A stretch of 64,000 nucleotides of DNA from NCBI GenBank assembly GCA_015478645.1, contig JADMIL010000002.1, forward strand, positions 1-64,000. Direction: 5' to 3'. This DNA comes from Candidatus Binataceae bacterium (GTDB lineage: Bacteria > Desulfobacterota > Binatia > Binatales > Binataceae). The notes beneath the pieces are model-generated. The model was not told where the DNA came from and searched no databases. It was given only the letters and a program-made list of their open reading frames with translations. Every line of letters starts with the position of its first letter. Position 1 is the first letter of the stretch. The position numbers and the translations under genes were made by a program. Positions 9,642 through 18,733 of this stretch are shown piece after piece.

Positions 9642-11045
9642 TTACACCCGCACCGATTCGTCGCGCTTGGGCGCCCGCTTGAGCGCCTCGAGGTCGACCA
9701 GCGAATCGTACTGCGTGCCGGCCGTGTAGGGACGCGAACCCGGCTCGCGCTCGAAGGGGTCGACGATGCCGAGTCCCTTGGCGATCTCGCGCATCGCCGG
9801 CAGCACCTCCTGGCCCATCAGGCGGATACTGGTGAGGCGCTGCTGGGTGGTCAGGGGCCCTTGCGCCTGGAACAGGCCGAAGACCCCGGGCCGCAGCACT
9901 TCCATGATTAGCTTGAGCTTGGGAATGACGGTCTTGGGCGTGCCGATGATGATCTGCAGGCCGTCCTGCGCCTTCTGATAATTGCGGTAGATCTTCTCTT
10001 TGGCCTCGGCGATGCTGATCTGGCCCTTGCGCAGGCGGTCGCGCGTATCGCCACCCGGTTTGGGGATGCCGATATGCGGCACGTCGCCGCTCTGCGACTC
10101 CTTGAGCTTGTCCGACGTGATGCCCAAAAAGCCGTAGTCGGTCGCCTGCTTCGCCAGGCGCCGCGTCGCCTCGCGCGAGTTGTAGCCGGGCGGCAGCGTA
10201 TGCTCGGGCCGCGAGAAATTAGCCGCACCGCCGCCGAACATTGCGCACTTGCCCTGCTCCTGCGCTTCGGCTTCGGTCTCGGCGACGTGAATCTGCTGCA
10301 GGTAGCCGAAGTTCTCGGTCCCCGCCATGTAACCCTCGTCGGCCGCGGTCTGGCCGTAAAGGTTCCACAGCTCGACCGTCGATTGCAGGGCGGTGCCCAG
10401 CCCGATGTAGGGATAGCGATGCTTCGCGCACCAGACCACCGTCTCGGCGCTGATCACGCCGGGAATCCAGATCGGCGGACGCGGCTTCTGATACGGCATC
10501 ACCCACGGATTGACGTAGCGGAAATTGAAGTGCTTACCCTCCCAGCGGAACGGGCCGGGCTTGGTCCAGCAAGCCATCACGAGGTCGTGAGCCTCGTTGA
10601 AGTATTCGCGGTTGTAGGCCGGATTGGCCTGGTTGAAGATCTGCTCGCTGCCCGCGCCGCGGACCCATCCGGGGACCAGCCGGCCCTTGGAGATCAGATC
10701 GATCTCGGCCAGCTCCTCGGCCAGCCGCACCGGGTTTTTTACCACCGGCAGCGGATTGCCGAGCAGCACGATGCGGACCTTCTTGGTGATGCGCGCGAGG
10801 ATCGCCGCCTCGACGTTCATCACCGCGCCCATGCAGAACGGGTTGCCGTGATGTTCGTTGAGCATGATGCCGTCGAAGCCGACCTCCTCGGCATAGACGT
10901 CTTCGTCGAGGTACTCGTTGTAGAGCCGCGCGCCGACCTGGGCGTCGTAAAAGCGATTGGGCACGCCGAAGAAACTGCGGTTGATGATGACTTCGTCTTC
11001 CGGCACGTCGCGGTACGGACGTTCGGTGAAATACATTATGTGCAT
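9642..11045 (-). CDS. LLM-class flavin-dependent oxidoreductase, tandem paralog of the preceding gene
   Basis: MHIMYFTERPYRDVPEDEVIINRSFFGVPNRF...; near-collinear with 8199-9575. Confidence 0.9.
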   Translation of the reverse strand: MHIMYFTERPYRDVPEDEVIINRSFFGVPNRFYDAQVGARLYNEYLDEDVYAEEVGFDGIMLNEHHGNPFCMGAVMNVEAAILARITKKVRIVLLGNPLPVVKNPVRLAEELAEIDLISKGRLVPGWVRGAGSEQIFNQANPAYNREYFNEAHDLVMACWTKPGPFRWEGKHFNFRYVNPWVMPYQKPRPPIWIPGVISAETVVWCAKHRYPYIGLGTALQSTVELWNLYGQTAADEGYMAGTENFGYLQQIHVAETEAEAQEQGKCAMFGGGAANFSRPEHTLPPGYNSREATRRLAKQATDYGFLGITSDKLKESQSGDVPHIGIPKPGGDTRDRLRKGQISIAEAKEKIYRNYQKAQDGLQIIIGTPKTVIPKLKLIMEVLRPGVFGLFQAQGPLTTQQRLTSIRLMGQEVLPAMREIAKGLGIVDPFEREPGSRPYTAGTQYDSLVDLEALKRAPKRDESVRV

Positions 11046-11072
11046 CGTTGGACTCCTTGCCTCACGTCCGTC

Positions 11073-11864
11073 TCAGACCAGAAATTCGCGCACCAGCTTG
11101 ATGAACTCGGCCGACTTTTCGATCTCCGGCCGATGGCCGCAGTGATCGAAGATGGTCAGTTTTGCATCGGTGTTCTTGAGCGCGCTCTTGTAGGCTTCTC
11201 CCACGCTCACCGGCACGGTCGCGTCCTCGCGTCCCCAGATGATCTGAGTCGGCAAGCCGCGCACCCCTGCGAGAAAATAGGGCAGGCTCGGGTTGTGCAG
11301 AATGGGATCCCATGCGATGCGGGCGCTTTCGGTGCGCGCGTCCTCGAACGCCTCGAACTGCTCGGGCGTGCGCTCGCCCCCGTACATCTTGCGGAATTCA
11401 GGCGTGGCCGCGATGTCCAAGACCGTCGCGTTGAGCTGGGTGCCGATGGTCACGGCGAAGATGTCGAGGATCTCGCCCTCGGGCGCTTTGATCCCCGATG
11501 GCGCGACCAGCACCATCTTGCGGAACTGCTTGCTGTTGGCGGTAGCCATCTCGGCCGCGACCCATCCGCCGAGCGAAAAGCCGACGACGTCGATCTGCCC
11601 GACATTCATCTCACGCATCACCCACGAGTAGAACATCCCGAGTTCGTGGACGTTGCGGATCTGTTCGACGCGCGGCGATTTGCCGTAGCCGGGCTGAATC
11701 GGGATCAGCAGGGTGCGTTCCTTGGCCAGCGCCTCATGCCATGACATCCATCCCGGATGGCCCAGTTCTTCGTGGAGAACGAGCAACGGTTTGCCCGTGC
11801 CGCCCTTGATCATCGCGAGGTCAGTCCCCGCGACGTGGGTGATTTCCTCGGCCCATTCTGCCAT
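11073..11864 (-). CDS. alpha/beta hydrolase
   Basis: LLVLHEELGHPGW, VVGFSLGGWVAAEMA nucleophile elbow, FDHCGHRPEIE catalytic His. Confidence 0.88.
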   Translation of the reverse strand: MAEWAEEITHVAGTDLAMIKGGTGKPLLVLHEELGHPGWMSWHEALAKERTLLIPIQPGYGKSPRVEQIRNVHELGMFYSWVMREMNVGQIDVVGFSLGGWVAAEMATANSKQFRKMVLVAPSGIKAPEGEILDIFAVTIGTQLNATVLDIAATPEFRKMYGGERTPEQFEAFEDARTESARIAWDPILHNPSLPYFLAGVRGLPTQIIWGREDATVPVSVGEAYKSALKNTDAKLTIFDHCGHRPEIEKSAEFIKLVREFLV

Positions 11865-12011
11865 TTGCTGAAGATCCTCCGTTGATGCGCGGCGGTCGGC
11901 GCCTTGCGGTCGCGTCCACCGGCAAAGTTCAATTCACCGCAGCGCGCGGCCGCGGCAAAATGTGTGCGCGTGGGCGAGGCCCGCGGCGCAGGTTGATGCG
12001 TCCCGCTTGCT

Positions 12012-13271
12012 TCAGGACGCAGTTGCCGGCGGCTTCGCGGCGGCCGGCGCCTTGATCAACACCTTCTCGGCATAGAGCCCGGCGATTTCGTCCGCCGACA
12101 AATCGAGTACTTCGCTCAGCACCGCCTCGTTGTCTTCGCCCAGCGTCGAGGCCTTAAGATCGGTGCGGTCGGGCCACGCCGAGAACTTGACCGGCAGCGA
12201 CGGCAGATCGAACTCGCCGAGCGTGCGATCGCTCACCCGCCGCACGGTCTTGCGCGCGCGCATATGCGGATGGTCGACGGCTTCCTCGAGCGTGAGCACG
12301 GGCGCGCACGGCACGCGCTCCTGGTCGAGCGCGGCGATCGCCGAATCGCGGTCGGGAAAGGTCGCAAACCAATCCTCGATGATGGTCTTGAGGGCGGCAT
12401 TATTGCGCACGCGCCGGCCGTTGCTCTTGAAGCGCTCGTCGGCGACTAGGTCGGGCCGGCCCATCGCGCGCGCGATGCGCGGAAATTCATGCTGCTGCAC
12501 CAGCAGCATGATGTAGCCGCCGTTGGCCTTGAACACGCCGGAAGGACTGCCCACTGGATGCTGCGAGCCGTTGCGCCGGGGCTTGAAGGTCTCGCGGCGC
12601 ATCGAGAGCACCGGCACCGCCATCTCATGCATATGGAAGTAGGTGTCGAGCAGCGAGGCGTCGAGATACTGGCCCTGGCCGGTGCGCGAGGCGTTGAGCA
12701 GCGCGAAACCGACGGCCATCGCGGCGGCGACGCCGGTCGAGACGTCGCCAATCGCCATCGTCGGCACGATCGGCGGACGATCGGGCTCGCCCAGCAGATC
12801 GGTCACGCCGGCGAAGGCCGAGCCGATGAAGTCGTAGCCCGGACGCTTGCTCAGCGGGCCGCTCTGGCCGGTCGCCGATATCGAGCACATCACCAGCTTC
12901 GGGTTGATCTTGCTCAGCGTCGCGTAATCGAAGCCCATCGAGGCGATTACACCGGGGGCGAAATTCTCGACCACCACGTCGATCTTCGGGATCATCGCGA
13001 GGATCAGCGCGGTCGCGCGCGGATTGCGCAGGTCGATGCCGAGGCTGCGTTTGCTATGGCTATGCTGGAAGTAATAGGTGCTCATCCCGTCTTTGACGAT
13101 TCCGAGTTGGCGCACATGATCGCCTTCGAGCGAGCGCTCGACCTTGATCACATCGGCGCCGAGCTCGCCCATGATTCGGGTGCAGGTCGGCCCTGCCACG
13201 AAATGCGTGAAATCGAGGACGCGATAACCCTTCAGCATCAACGCCTGCTGCTCCATGAAGGTTCTCCCCAT
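12012..13271 (-). CDS. CaiB/BaiF family (family III) CoA transferase
   Basis: LDFTHFVAGPTCTRIMGELGADVIKVERSLEGDHVR; VVENFAPGVIASMGFDY. Confidence 0.92.
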   Translation of the reverse strand: MGRTFMEQQALMLKGYRVLDFTHFVAGPTCTRIMGELGADVIKVERSLEGDHVRQLGIVKDGMSTYYFQHSHSKRSLGIDLRNPRATALILAMIPKIDVVVENFAPGVIASMGFDYATLSKINPKLVMCSISATGQSGPLSKRPGYDFIGSAFAGVTDLLGEPDRPPIVPTMAIGDVSTGVAAAMAVGFALLNASRTGQGQYLDASLLDTYFHMHEMAVPVLSMRRETFKPRRNGSQHPVGSPSGVFKANGGYIMLLVQQHEFPRIARAMGRPDLVADERFKSNGRRVRNNAALKTIIEDWFATFPDRDSAIAALDQERVPCAPVLTLEEAVDHPHMRARKTVRRVSDRTLGEFDLPSLPVKFSAWPDRTDLKASTLGEDNEAVLSEVLDLSADEIAGLYAEKVLIKAPAAAKPPATAS

Positions 13272-13436
13272 ACGGTTCGGTGCGGTCAGGCCAAAATCGC
13301 ATCATAGTAATTTCCGCCGGCAACTGTCCATTGAAATCGCCCTGGCCCCGCGAGCAAATTTCGCCTGTGCGCGACGATTTCACGCGGGCCGCTATTCGGG
13401 CTATTTTCAAGACTCGGCTCGCTCGAGGAGGCTTCG

Positions 13437-14189
13437 ATGCTGACCGCCAACGTCCCCGGCAATTACGATTTCATCCGCACGGGCGGACCGTTTTCCTCCG
13501 GCTGTGTCGCACGGCCCGGCTTCGCGGTGGTGCACGCCGCGATCCATCCGCTGACGCCGCTGGCGCGCGGCTTCGAACTGGTCGATCGCCATCTGCGCGA
13601 CAATCGCCGGCCGATCGCCGCGCTGTGCGGAATGCAGTTGCGGATTCCGGCCGCGCTCTCGCCCGCGGGCTTCGAGGATTTCAACCGTCCCTACGTCGAG
13701 CGGCTGACGGCCTGGGGACTCGGGACCGCCGGCGCCAATCCGGTCGCGCGGACCAACGTCGCGCTCGAATTCGATCCGGTTGCAGAGCCGATGCTCGCCG
13801 GCTTCTTCTACACCATGCCGGCGGATGGCGGTGCGTCAACTTTCGTGCTCTCGGGGGTGCCAGAACTCGCGGTCGACGCCGACGGCAAGCGCACGATCGT
13901 CGCGCGCGGCGATATTTCCGCCGCGGGCATCGCGCGCAAGCTCGCCTGCGTGACCGACCTGCTGACGGCGCATCTGGCGACGATGCGCCTTAGCTGGGCG
14001 GACGCCACCGCGATCAATCTCTACACGGTGCACGACGTCTATCCGGCGCTGCCGGCGGAGCTGCTGCCGGCGCTTGGCGCGGGGGCGCGCGCGGGCCTCA
14101 CGTGGCATTACTCGCGCCCGCCGGTGACCGGCCTGGAGATGGAACTGGACGCCTGGGGTGTCCGCCACGAAGTGATCCTGTCGCCGTAA
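13437..14189 (+). CDS. RidA/YjgF-superfamily-like protein (possibly CnbZ-like 2-aminomuconate-type deaminase)
   Basis: GGPFSSGCVARPGFAVVHAAIHPL; two RidA-like halves, C-terminal LTWHYSRPPVTGLEMELDAWGVRHEVIL. Confidence 0.5.
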   Translation: MLTANVPGNYDFIRTGGPFSSGCVARPGFAVVHAAIHPLTPLARGFELVDRHLRDNRRPIAALCGMQLRIPAALSPAGFEDFNRPYVERLTAWGLGTAGANPVARTNVALEFDPVAEPMLAGFFYTMPADGGASTFVLSGVPELAVDADGKRTIVARGDISAAGIARKLACVTDLLTAHLATMRLSWADATAINLYTVHDVYPALPAELLPALGAGARAGLTWHYSRPPVTGLEMELDAWGVRHEVILSP

Positions 14190-14265
14190 ACAGTTATCTT
14201 TTTGTGGTGTGGCGAAGTCCAGGCGATTGTTGCCTGGAAAGATCTAATTCGTCAGAGATCAGCAG

Positions 14266-14367
14266 ATGCCGGAGACTGAGTTAACGCAGCAAGAAGCGGA
14301 CGCGCTGATCGCCCTGAAGAAGCGCCGGATCGATGCCTCTCCTCCGCGCTTTATGCCGCATCAATAG
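14266..14367 (+). CDS. 33-aa mini-ORF, possible gene remnant
   Basis: MPETELTQQEADALIALKKRRIDASPPRFMPHQ*; no long ORF continues downstream. Confidence 0.3.
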   Translation: MPETELTQQEADALIALKKRRIDASPPRFMPHQ

Positions 14368-14472
14368 TAATAGCTATTCGCCGAGTAGCCCGATCGATCC
14401 GGGCGTGGCTCTGATCCTGCGGCGGTAATCACCACGTGCCATAAAACTACATCGCCGAAGCGCACGTGGTAC

Positions 14473-15279
14473 TTATTTTTCCTCGTACCATTTAATCGCG
14501 CCGCGCAGTCCCCGTTCCTTCTGTACTTGCCGGATCTCTTCGTTGCCGGGACCGAAGTGGAAAATCGCATCGAACTCGGCCGCGGCCTGCACGGAAACCC
14601 GAAAGCCGCGCAAATCCATCGCCCGATTAATCGCGAGTTTTTCCAGCCTGAGCTTTTGCGCGGGCACCCGGGCGACGCGCTGGGCGTAACTGTAAGTCTC
14701 CTGCTCGAGGGTCTCCTGCGGGAAGGCGCGCGTCGCAAAGCCCATAGTTTCGGCTTCCTTGCCGGTGATTCTGCTGCCGGGAAGGAACGCCAGATACTTG
14801 GTCCGATGCGGACCAACCATCCAGTTCCAGAAGGCGCTGACATAGCCGGCGCCGGCGGGAATCGAGGGAAACCCGATTTGCGCATTCTCGGCAGCGAAAA
14901 TCATATCGGTGGAGACGCACAGCTGCGTCGCGCCGGCCAGGCAATAGCCGTGCACCATCGAGATCACCGGTTTGGGCAAATCGCGCAAGCGCAGCCAGTG
15001 TTCGACGTAACGCTGCAAAAACTTTTGATCGTCGTCGATCGTGAATGGATGTGCAGCGCCTTCGCCCCATCCGCCAGTCAAGTCATAGCCGGTCGAAAAC
15101 GCCCGGCCGGCGCCGCGAATGACCAAGACCTTGATTTCAGAATCCTTTTCAACTTCAGCAAGTGCTTCGGCAAACTCCGCGATGAGCGCCGGGGTCATCG
15201 CATTGAGCTTTTCCGGACGGTTCAGGACGAGCGTGCCGATTCGGTCGTGCTTTTCCAGAATGATGGTCGAAAACGCCAT
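14473..15279 (-). CDS. Enoyl-CoA hydratase/isomerase family protein
   Basis: MAFSTIILEKHDRIGTLVLNRPEKLNAMTPALIAEFAEAL; RGAGRAFSTGYDL; start chosen internal to the ORF. Confidence 0.92.
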   Translation of the reverse strand: MAFSTIILEKHDRIGTLVLNRPEKLNAMTPALIAEFAEALAEVEKDSEIKVLVIRGAGRAFSTGYDLTGGWGEGAAHPFTIDDDQKFLQRYVEHWLRLRDLPKPVISMVHGYCLAGATQLCVSTDMIFAAENAQIGFPSIPAGAGYVSAFWNWMVGPHRTKYLAFLPGSRITGKEAETMGFATRAFPQETLEQETYSYAQRVARVPAQKLRLEKLAINRAMDLRGFRVSVQAAAEFDAIFHFGPGNEEIRQVQKERGLRGAIKWYEEK

Positions 15280-15432
15280 GGTTTCTCCTTTACTGAAAGC
15301 TGCCAAAGATGTTTCCTGACAGGTACGCCGAAAGGCGGTTGCGCCGCAAGTCGGCGAATCGGCTAAAGGTGCGACGGTCCGCACATTTGCAAATCGCGGG
15401 CGCCGATGCGAGCCTCAATGAGGATATAAACG

Positions 15433-16329
15433 ATGGGAAAACACCTGGATAAGCACATCAGCAAAAATCCCGAGACCAAGCATTTGGACGAGGATGTCAT
15501 TCATTATCGGGAATACAAGATTTTGCTGAAGCCCGACCGATTTACCAGCAAGCGCGGGTTTGTCGAGTTCTGGGAAGACGTGAGCAAGACCATCGATAAA
15601 CTGGGTCTGAAGGTGGATACCGATCGCAGCGCGTTCGACAGTCAGGTCCGGGAAGTGCTCTTTTATGACACGCCGCAATTCGACCTGTACAATCATCATT
15701 TTATCCTGCGCAAGCGCACCTTCTACGATCAGGGATGGCCGCGGCCGGGCCACGAGCTGACGTTCAAGTATCGGGACCCGGATCTTAAGGCGGCCGCGGC
15801 GGTCGACGTGCGGCCGCGATTGGGCGGGCACGACGAAATCAAGTTCAAGGAGGAACTGCTGCTCGAGCGCGACCGACTCGGAGGAATACGCACTGTGTAT
15901 TCGCACGGATGCGTGCTGACGTCACCGGCGATCGAACTCGATCGCGGTATTGAGGATATCTCCAAAGCCTTTCCAACTCTGAAGAAGATAGACATAACCC
16001 CCCGAACCCAAATGGAACTGGTCAACAATGTGGCGGTGGAGGAAGTGCAGAATACTATGGGAATGATTCACTTCCATCATCACTTTAAAGGCAAGGCCAC
16101 GGTCGCGATATGGCGCAGCCGCGCCTTGGAGAAATCGTTGTCGGGCGAGTTCGCATTCCAGTGCAAATTCGACCGTCTGGAAGAGGTCAGCAAAGAATCG
16201 ATTGAACTCTCCGAGGAATTCTACAAGATGGTACAGCTCGACTGCGCGGAATGGGTCAAGCTCGGCACGACCAAGACGGCGATGGTGTATGGACTCGGTG
16301 ACGGCGGCCGGCTCAAGAATCGCGAATGA
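15433..16329 (+). CDS. CYTH/VTC-like (triphosphate tunnel) domain protein, divergent
   Basis: HYREYKILLKP start strand, VREVLFYDTPQFDLYNHHFILRKRTF (YFDT...L..LRIR-like), HELTFKYRDPD. Confidence 0.5.
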   Translation: MGKHLDKHISKNPETKHLDEDVIHYREYKILLKPDRFTSKRGFVEFWEDVSKTIDKLGLKVDTDRSAFDSQVREVLFYDTPQFDLYNHHFILRKRTFYDQGWPRPGHELTFKYRDPDLKAAAAVDVRPRLGGHDEIKFKEELLLERDRLGGIRTVYSHGCVLTSPAIELDRGIEDISKAFPTLKKIDITPRTQMELVNNVAVEEVQNTMGMIHFHHHFKGKATVAIWRSRALEKSLSGEFAFQCKFDRLEEVSKESIELSEEFYKMVQLDCAEWVKLGTTKTAMVYGLGDGGRLKNRE

Positions 16330-16354
16330 TTCCATGCGGAAAACTTGCTACCCG

Positions 16355-16816
16355 ATGAAACGCCTATCGTTGCTCGCCGCGGCATTAGCATTGGCGACGC
16401 TAATCGCGTCCGCGCAATCTCCGCGCGCCGCTGAGGCCAGCGGAATCCGCGTGGTGGTGAAGGGATTGCGCGATGATCACGGCCGCGTTGGATGCTCATT
16501 GTTTAACGGTCCGGACGGCTTCCCGCGGCATAAGGCAAAACAATTTCGCGGACTGTGGAGCCAGAAGCATGATCTTGCGGCGGTGTGCGATTTCACGAAC
16601 GTCCCCGCTGGAATCTATGCCGTCACGGTCCTCGACGACTCGAATATGAATGGCAAGATGGATTTCAGCTTACTCGGCTTGCCGACGAAGGGTTATGGAT
16701 TCTCGAACGATGCGAAGGCGTCGCTCGCGCCGCCGTCGTTCAGCGCGGCCAGCTTTAGCTATAGCGGTGCAGGCTCGCTGTCCATATCAATCAATATAGT
16801 ATACCGAACCCGCTAA
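16355..16816 (+). CDS. DUF2141-family secreted protein
   Basis: Signal peptide; GCSLFNGPDGFP, FTNVPAGIYAVTVLDDSNMNGKMDFSLLGLPTKGYGFSND. Confidence 0.8.
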   Translation: MKRLSLLAAALALATLIASAQSPRAAEASGIRVVVKGLRDDHGRVGCSLFNGPDGFPRHKAKQFRGLWSQKHDLAAVCDFTNVPAGIYAVTVLDDSNMNGKMDFSLLGLPTKGYGFSNDAKASLAPPSFSAASFSYSGAGSLSISINIVYRTR

Positions 16817-16897
16817 AGTTCCGATGGGAAATCAAGTGACGGCTTGGCTAAACGGTTAAATCGTCGGCTCGCCGGCCGCGGACATATCGGGCACGAG

Positions 16898-17665
16898 TCA
16901 TTGCCAGGCCTGCGGGATCAAACGCGCCAACAAGTCCGCCCACCTGCGCTGACCGTCTTCGTCGGCAATCAGATCCTGGCGAATCTCGATAGCCACATGA
17001 GGCAGATCGCGCTGTTCGCCGTGAACCGGAATGGTATAGTCCGACGCGTCACTCACGCTGTAGGGTTGGTTATCGCCGACCACCAGACCGGGCTCGCGTC
17101 GCAAGAGGCCAATCAATTTAGTCGCCAAACGCGGATCGCGATTGTAGAGCACGCCAACATGCCAGGGCCGCGCGACTGAGTGATATACCGGTGTAAAGCT
17201 GTGCATGGCGATCAGCGCCGAGGGCCGGCCGGCAAGTAGTCGCCGATTCAGTTCATCCGCAATCCGGTCGTGATAGGGCCGAAAAATTTCTTGTACGCGG
17301 CTCGCCACCTGAGCTTCGCCGAGCCCGATATTTCCGGGAACGATCGTGAGTTCGCTCAATTCGACGATCGAGGTCGCCGAGCCCGGCCGGCGATTGCAGT
17401 CGATCGCGAGGCGGGAATAATTCTGCCGTATGACCACCGCATCGAGCGCGGCTCCGATCAGGATCGAGACCGCGCCCGCGCCGATATCCCAGGCGATGTG
17501 ACGCTCGCATTCGGTATGCGTAAGGCCGAGCATTTGCAGACGCCGCGGCAGATATTTCCCCGCATGGTCGGTGACGACGACGAACGGCGAGCGCGCATCG
17601 CAGTTGGTCACGGTGAGCGGCGGCGGTTCATCACCGGCGATCAGGCAATATGCTGGTTCGTCCAT
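16898..17665 (-). CDS. N-formylglutamate amidohydrolase family protein
   Basis: FVVVTDHAGKYLPRRL, HIAWDIGAGAVS, YSRLAIDCNRRPG, ALIAMHSFTPV, HVAIEIRQDLI. Confidence 0.88.
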   Translation of the reverse strand: MDEPAYCLIAGDEPPPLTVTNCDARSPFVVVTDHAGKYLPRRLQMLGLTHTECERHIAWDIGAGAVSILIGAALDAVVIRQNYSRLAIDCNRRPGSATSIVELSELTIVPGNIGLGEAQVASRVQEIFRPYHDRIADELNRRLLAGRPSALIAMHSFTPVYHSVARPWHVGVLYNRDPRLATKLIGLLRREPGLVVGDNQPYSVSDASDYTIPVHGEQRDLPHVAIEIRQDLIADEDGQRRWADLLARLIPQAWQ

Positions 17666-17778
17666 TTTTGATTTATTCGTTCGTGCAAGTGCTCAGGATT
17701 GATCAGGGCGTTTCGGTCGCCGGCGCAAAAGTTGTACCGTAAATACCATGGTAGTGAAGGTCAATCAGAGGGGTCGCA

Positions 17779-18714
17779 ATGTCCACGATCACCATCAAGC
17801 ATAGCACGACCTACAAGTACCGGAAGCCGGTCGCGTTCGGCGAGCACCGGATGATGCTGCGTCCGCTTTCCAGCCATGACCAGAGCTTGATTGCCGCCAG
17901 GCTGGTGATTACTCCAACCCCGACCGACCTGCATGGAATCCTGGATGCGTACGGCAACCACGTCGACATTGCGCGATTCGCGGGCCGCGCCCGGGAGCTG
18001 CGCTTCGACAGTACGATACTGCTGGAACATGTCCACACGGACATTCATGACCTTGAGATCGAGGAATTCGCCCGCGGCTATCCGTTCACCTATCGCGCGG
18101 ATGAGATGGCGGATTTGACCCATTTCATCGAACGAGAGACGGCCGATTCTGATTGCGAGGTCGAGCGGTGGACGCCAACATTTCTGCCCGCCGATCAGCC
18201 GATCGATACCCGCGAACTTCTGATCAACCTTACCCACGGCATCAATGAGACTTTCAGGCACGTACGCCGCGATGAAAAAGGTATCCAGCCGCCGCGCCGG
18301 ACGCTCGAACTCGGGAGCGGGAGCTGTCGCGACCTGGCGATGCTGATGATCGATGCGGTGCGGGCGCTCGGGATGGCCGCGCGCTTCGTATCCGGATATC
18401 TGCATATTCCCGGCGACGGCGAAGATTATGTGGGCGGCGGCAATACTCACGCATGGGCCCAGGTCTATTTGCCGGGACCCGGATGGCTCGACTTCGATCC
18501 GTCCAATGGCATCGTCGGCAATCGTGATCTCATTCGCGTCGCGGTAGTGCCCGATCCGCGCCATGCGATACCGCTTCATGGTACCTTTATGGGGAATCCG
18601 GCTGACTATGTGGGAATGGACGTTGAGGTCGCGGTCATCGCCGGCGGCGCGGCCGAATCACTAAAGCCAAACGCCAATTTCGCGCCACCTATCAATTCGC
18701 GCAAGAGTCCCTGA
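17779..18714 (+). CDS. Transglutaminase-like protein with N-terminal bacterial transglutaminase beta region
   Basis: TIKHSTTYKYRKPVAFGEHRMMLRP; GSCRDLAMLMIDAVRALGMAARFVSGYLH; GGGNTHAWAQVYLPGPGWLDFDPSNG catalytic triad region. Confidence 0.92.
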   Translation: MSTITIKHSTTYKYRKPVAFGEHRMMLRPLSSHDQSLIAARLVITPTPTDLHGILDAYGNHVDIARFAGRARELRFDSTILLEHVHTDIHDLEIEEFARGYPFTYRADEMADLTHFIERETADSDCEVERWTPTFLPADQPIDTRELLINLTHGINETFRHVRRDEKGIQPPRRTLELGSGSCRDLAMLMIDAVRALGMAARFVSGYLHIPGDGEDYVGGGNTHAWAQVYLPGPGWLDFDPSNGIVGNRDLIRVAVVPDPRHAIPLHGTFMGNPADYVGMDVEVAVIAGGAAESLKPNANFAPPINSRKSP

Positions 18715-18733
18715 TGTCACGAGGAGATCTCCG

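Noticed and set aside
8229-9911. 560-aa plus-strand ORF opposite the first LLM gene (and 10074..11744, 556 aa, opposite the second)
   Set aside because: Arg/His/Ala/Asp-rich translations typical of antisense frames of GC-rich genes; the minus-strand proteins have clear family motifs.
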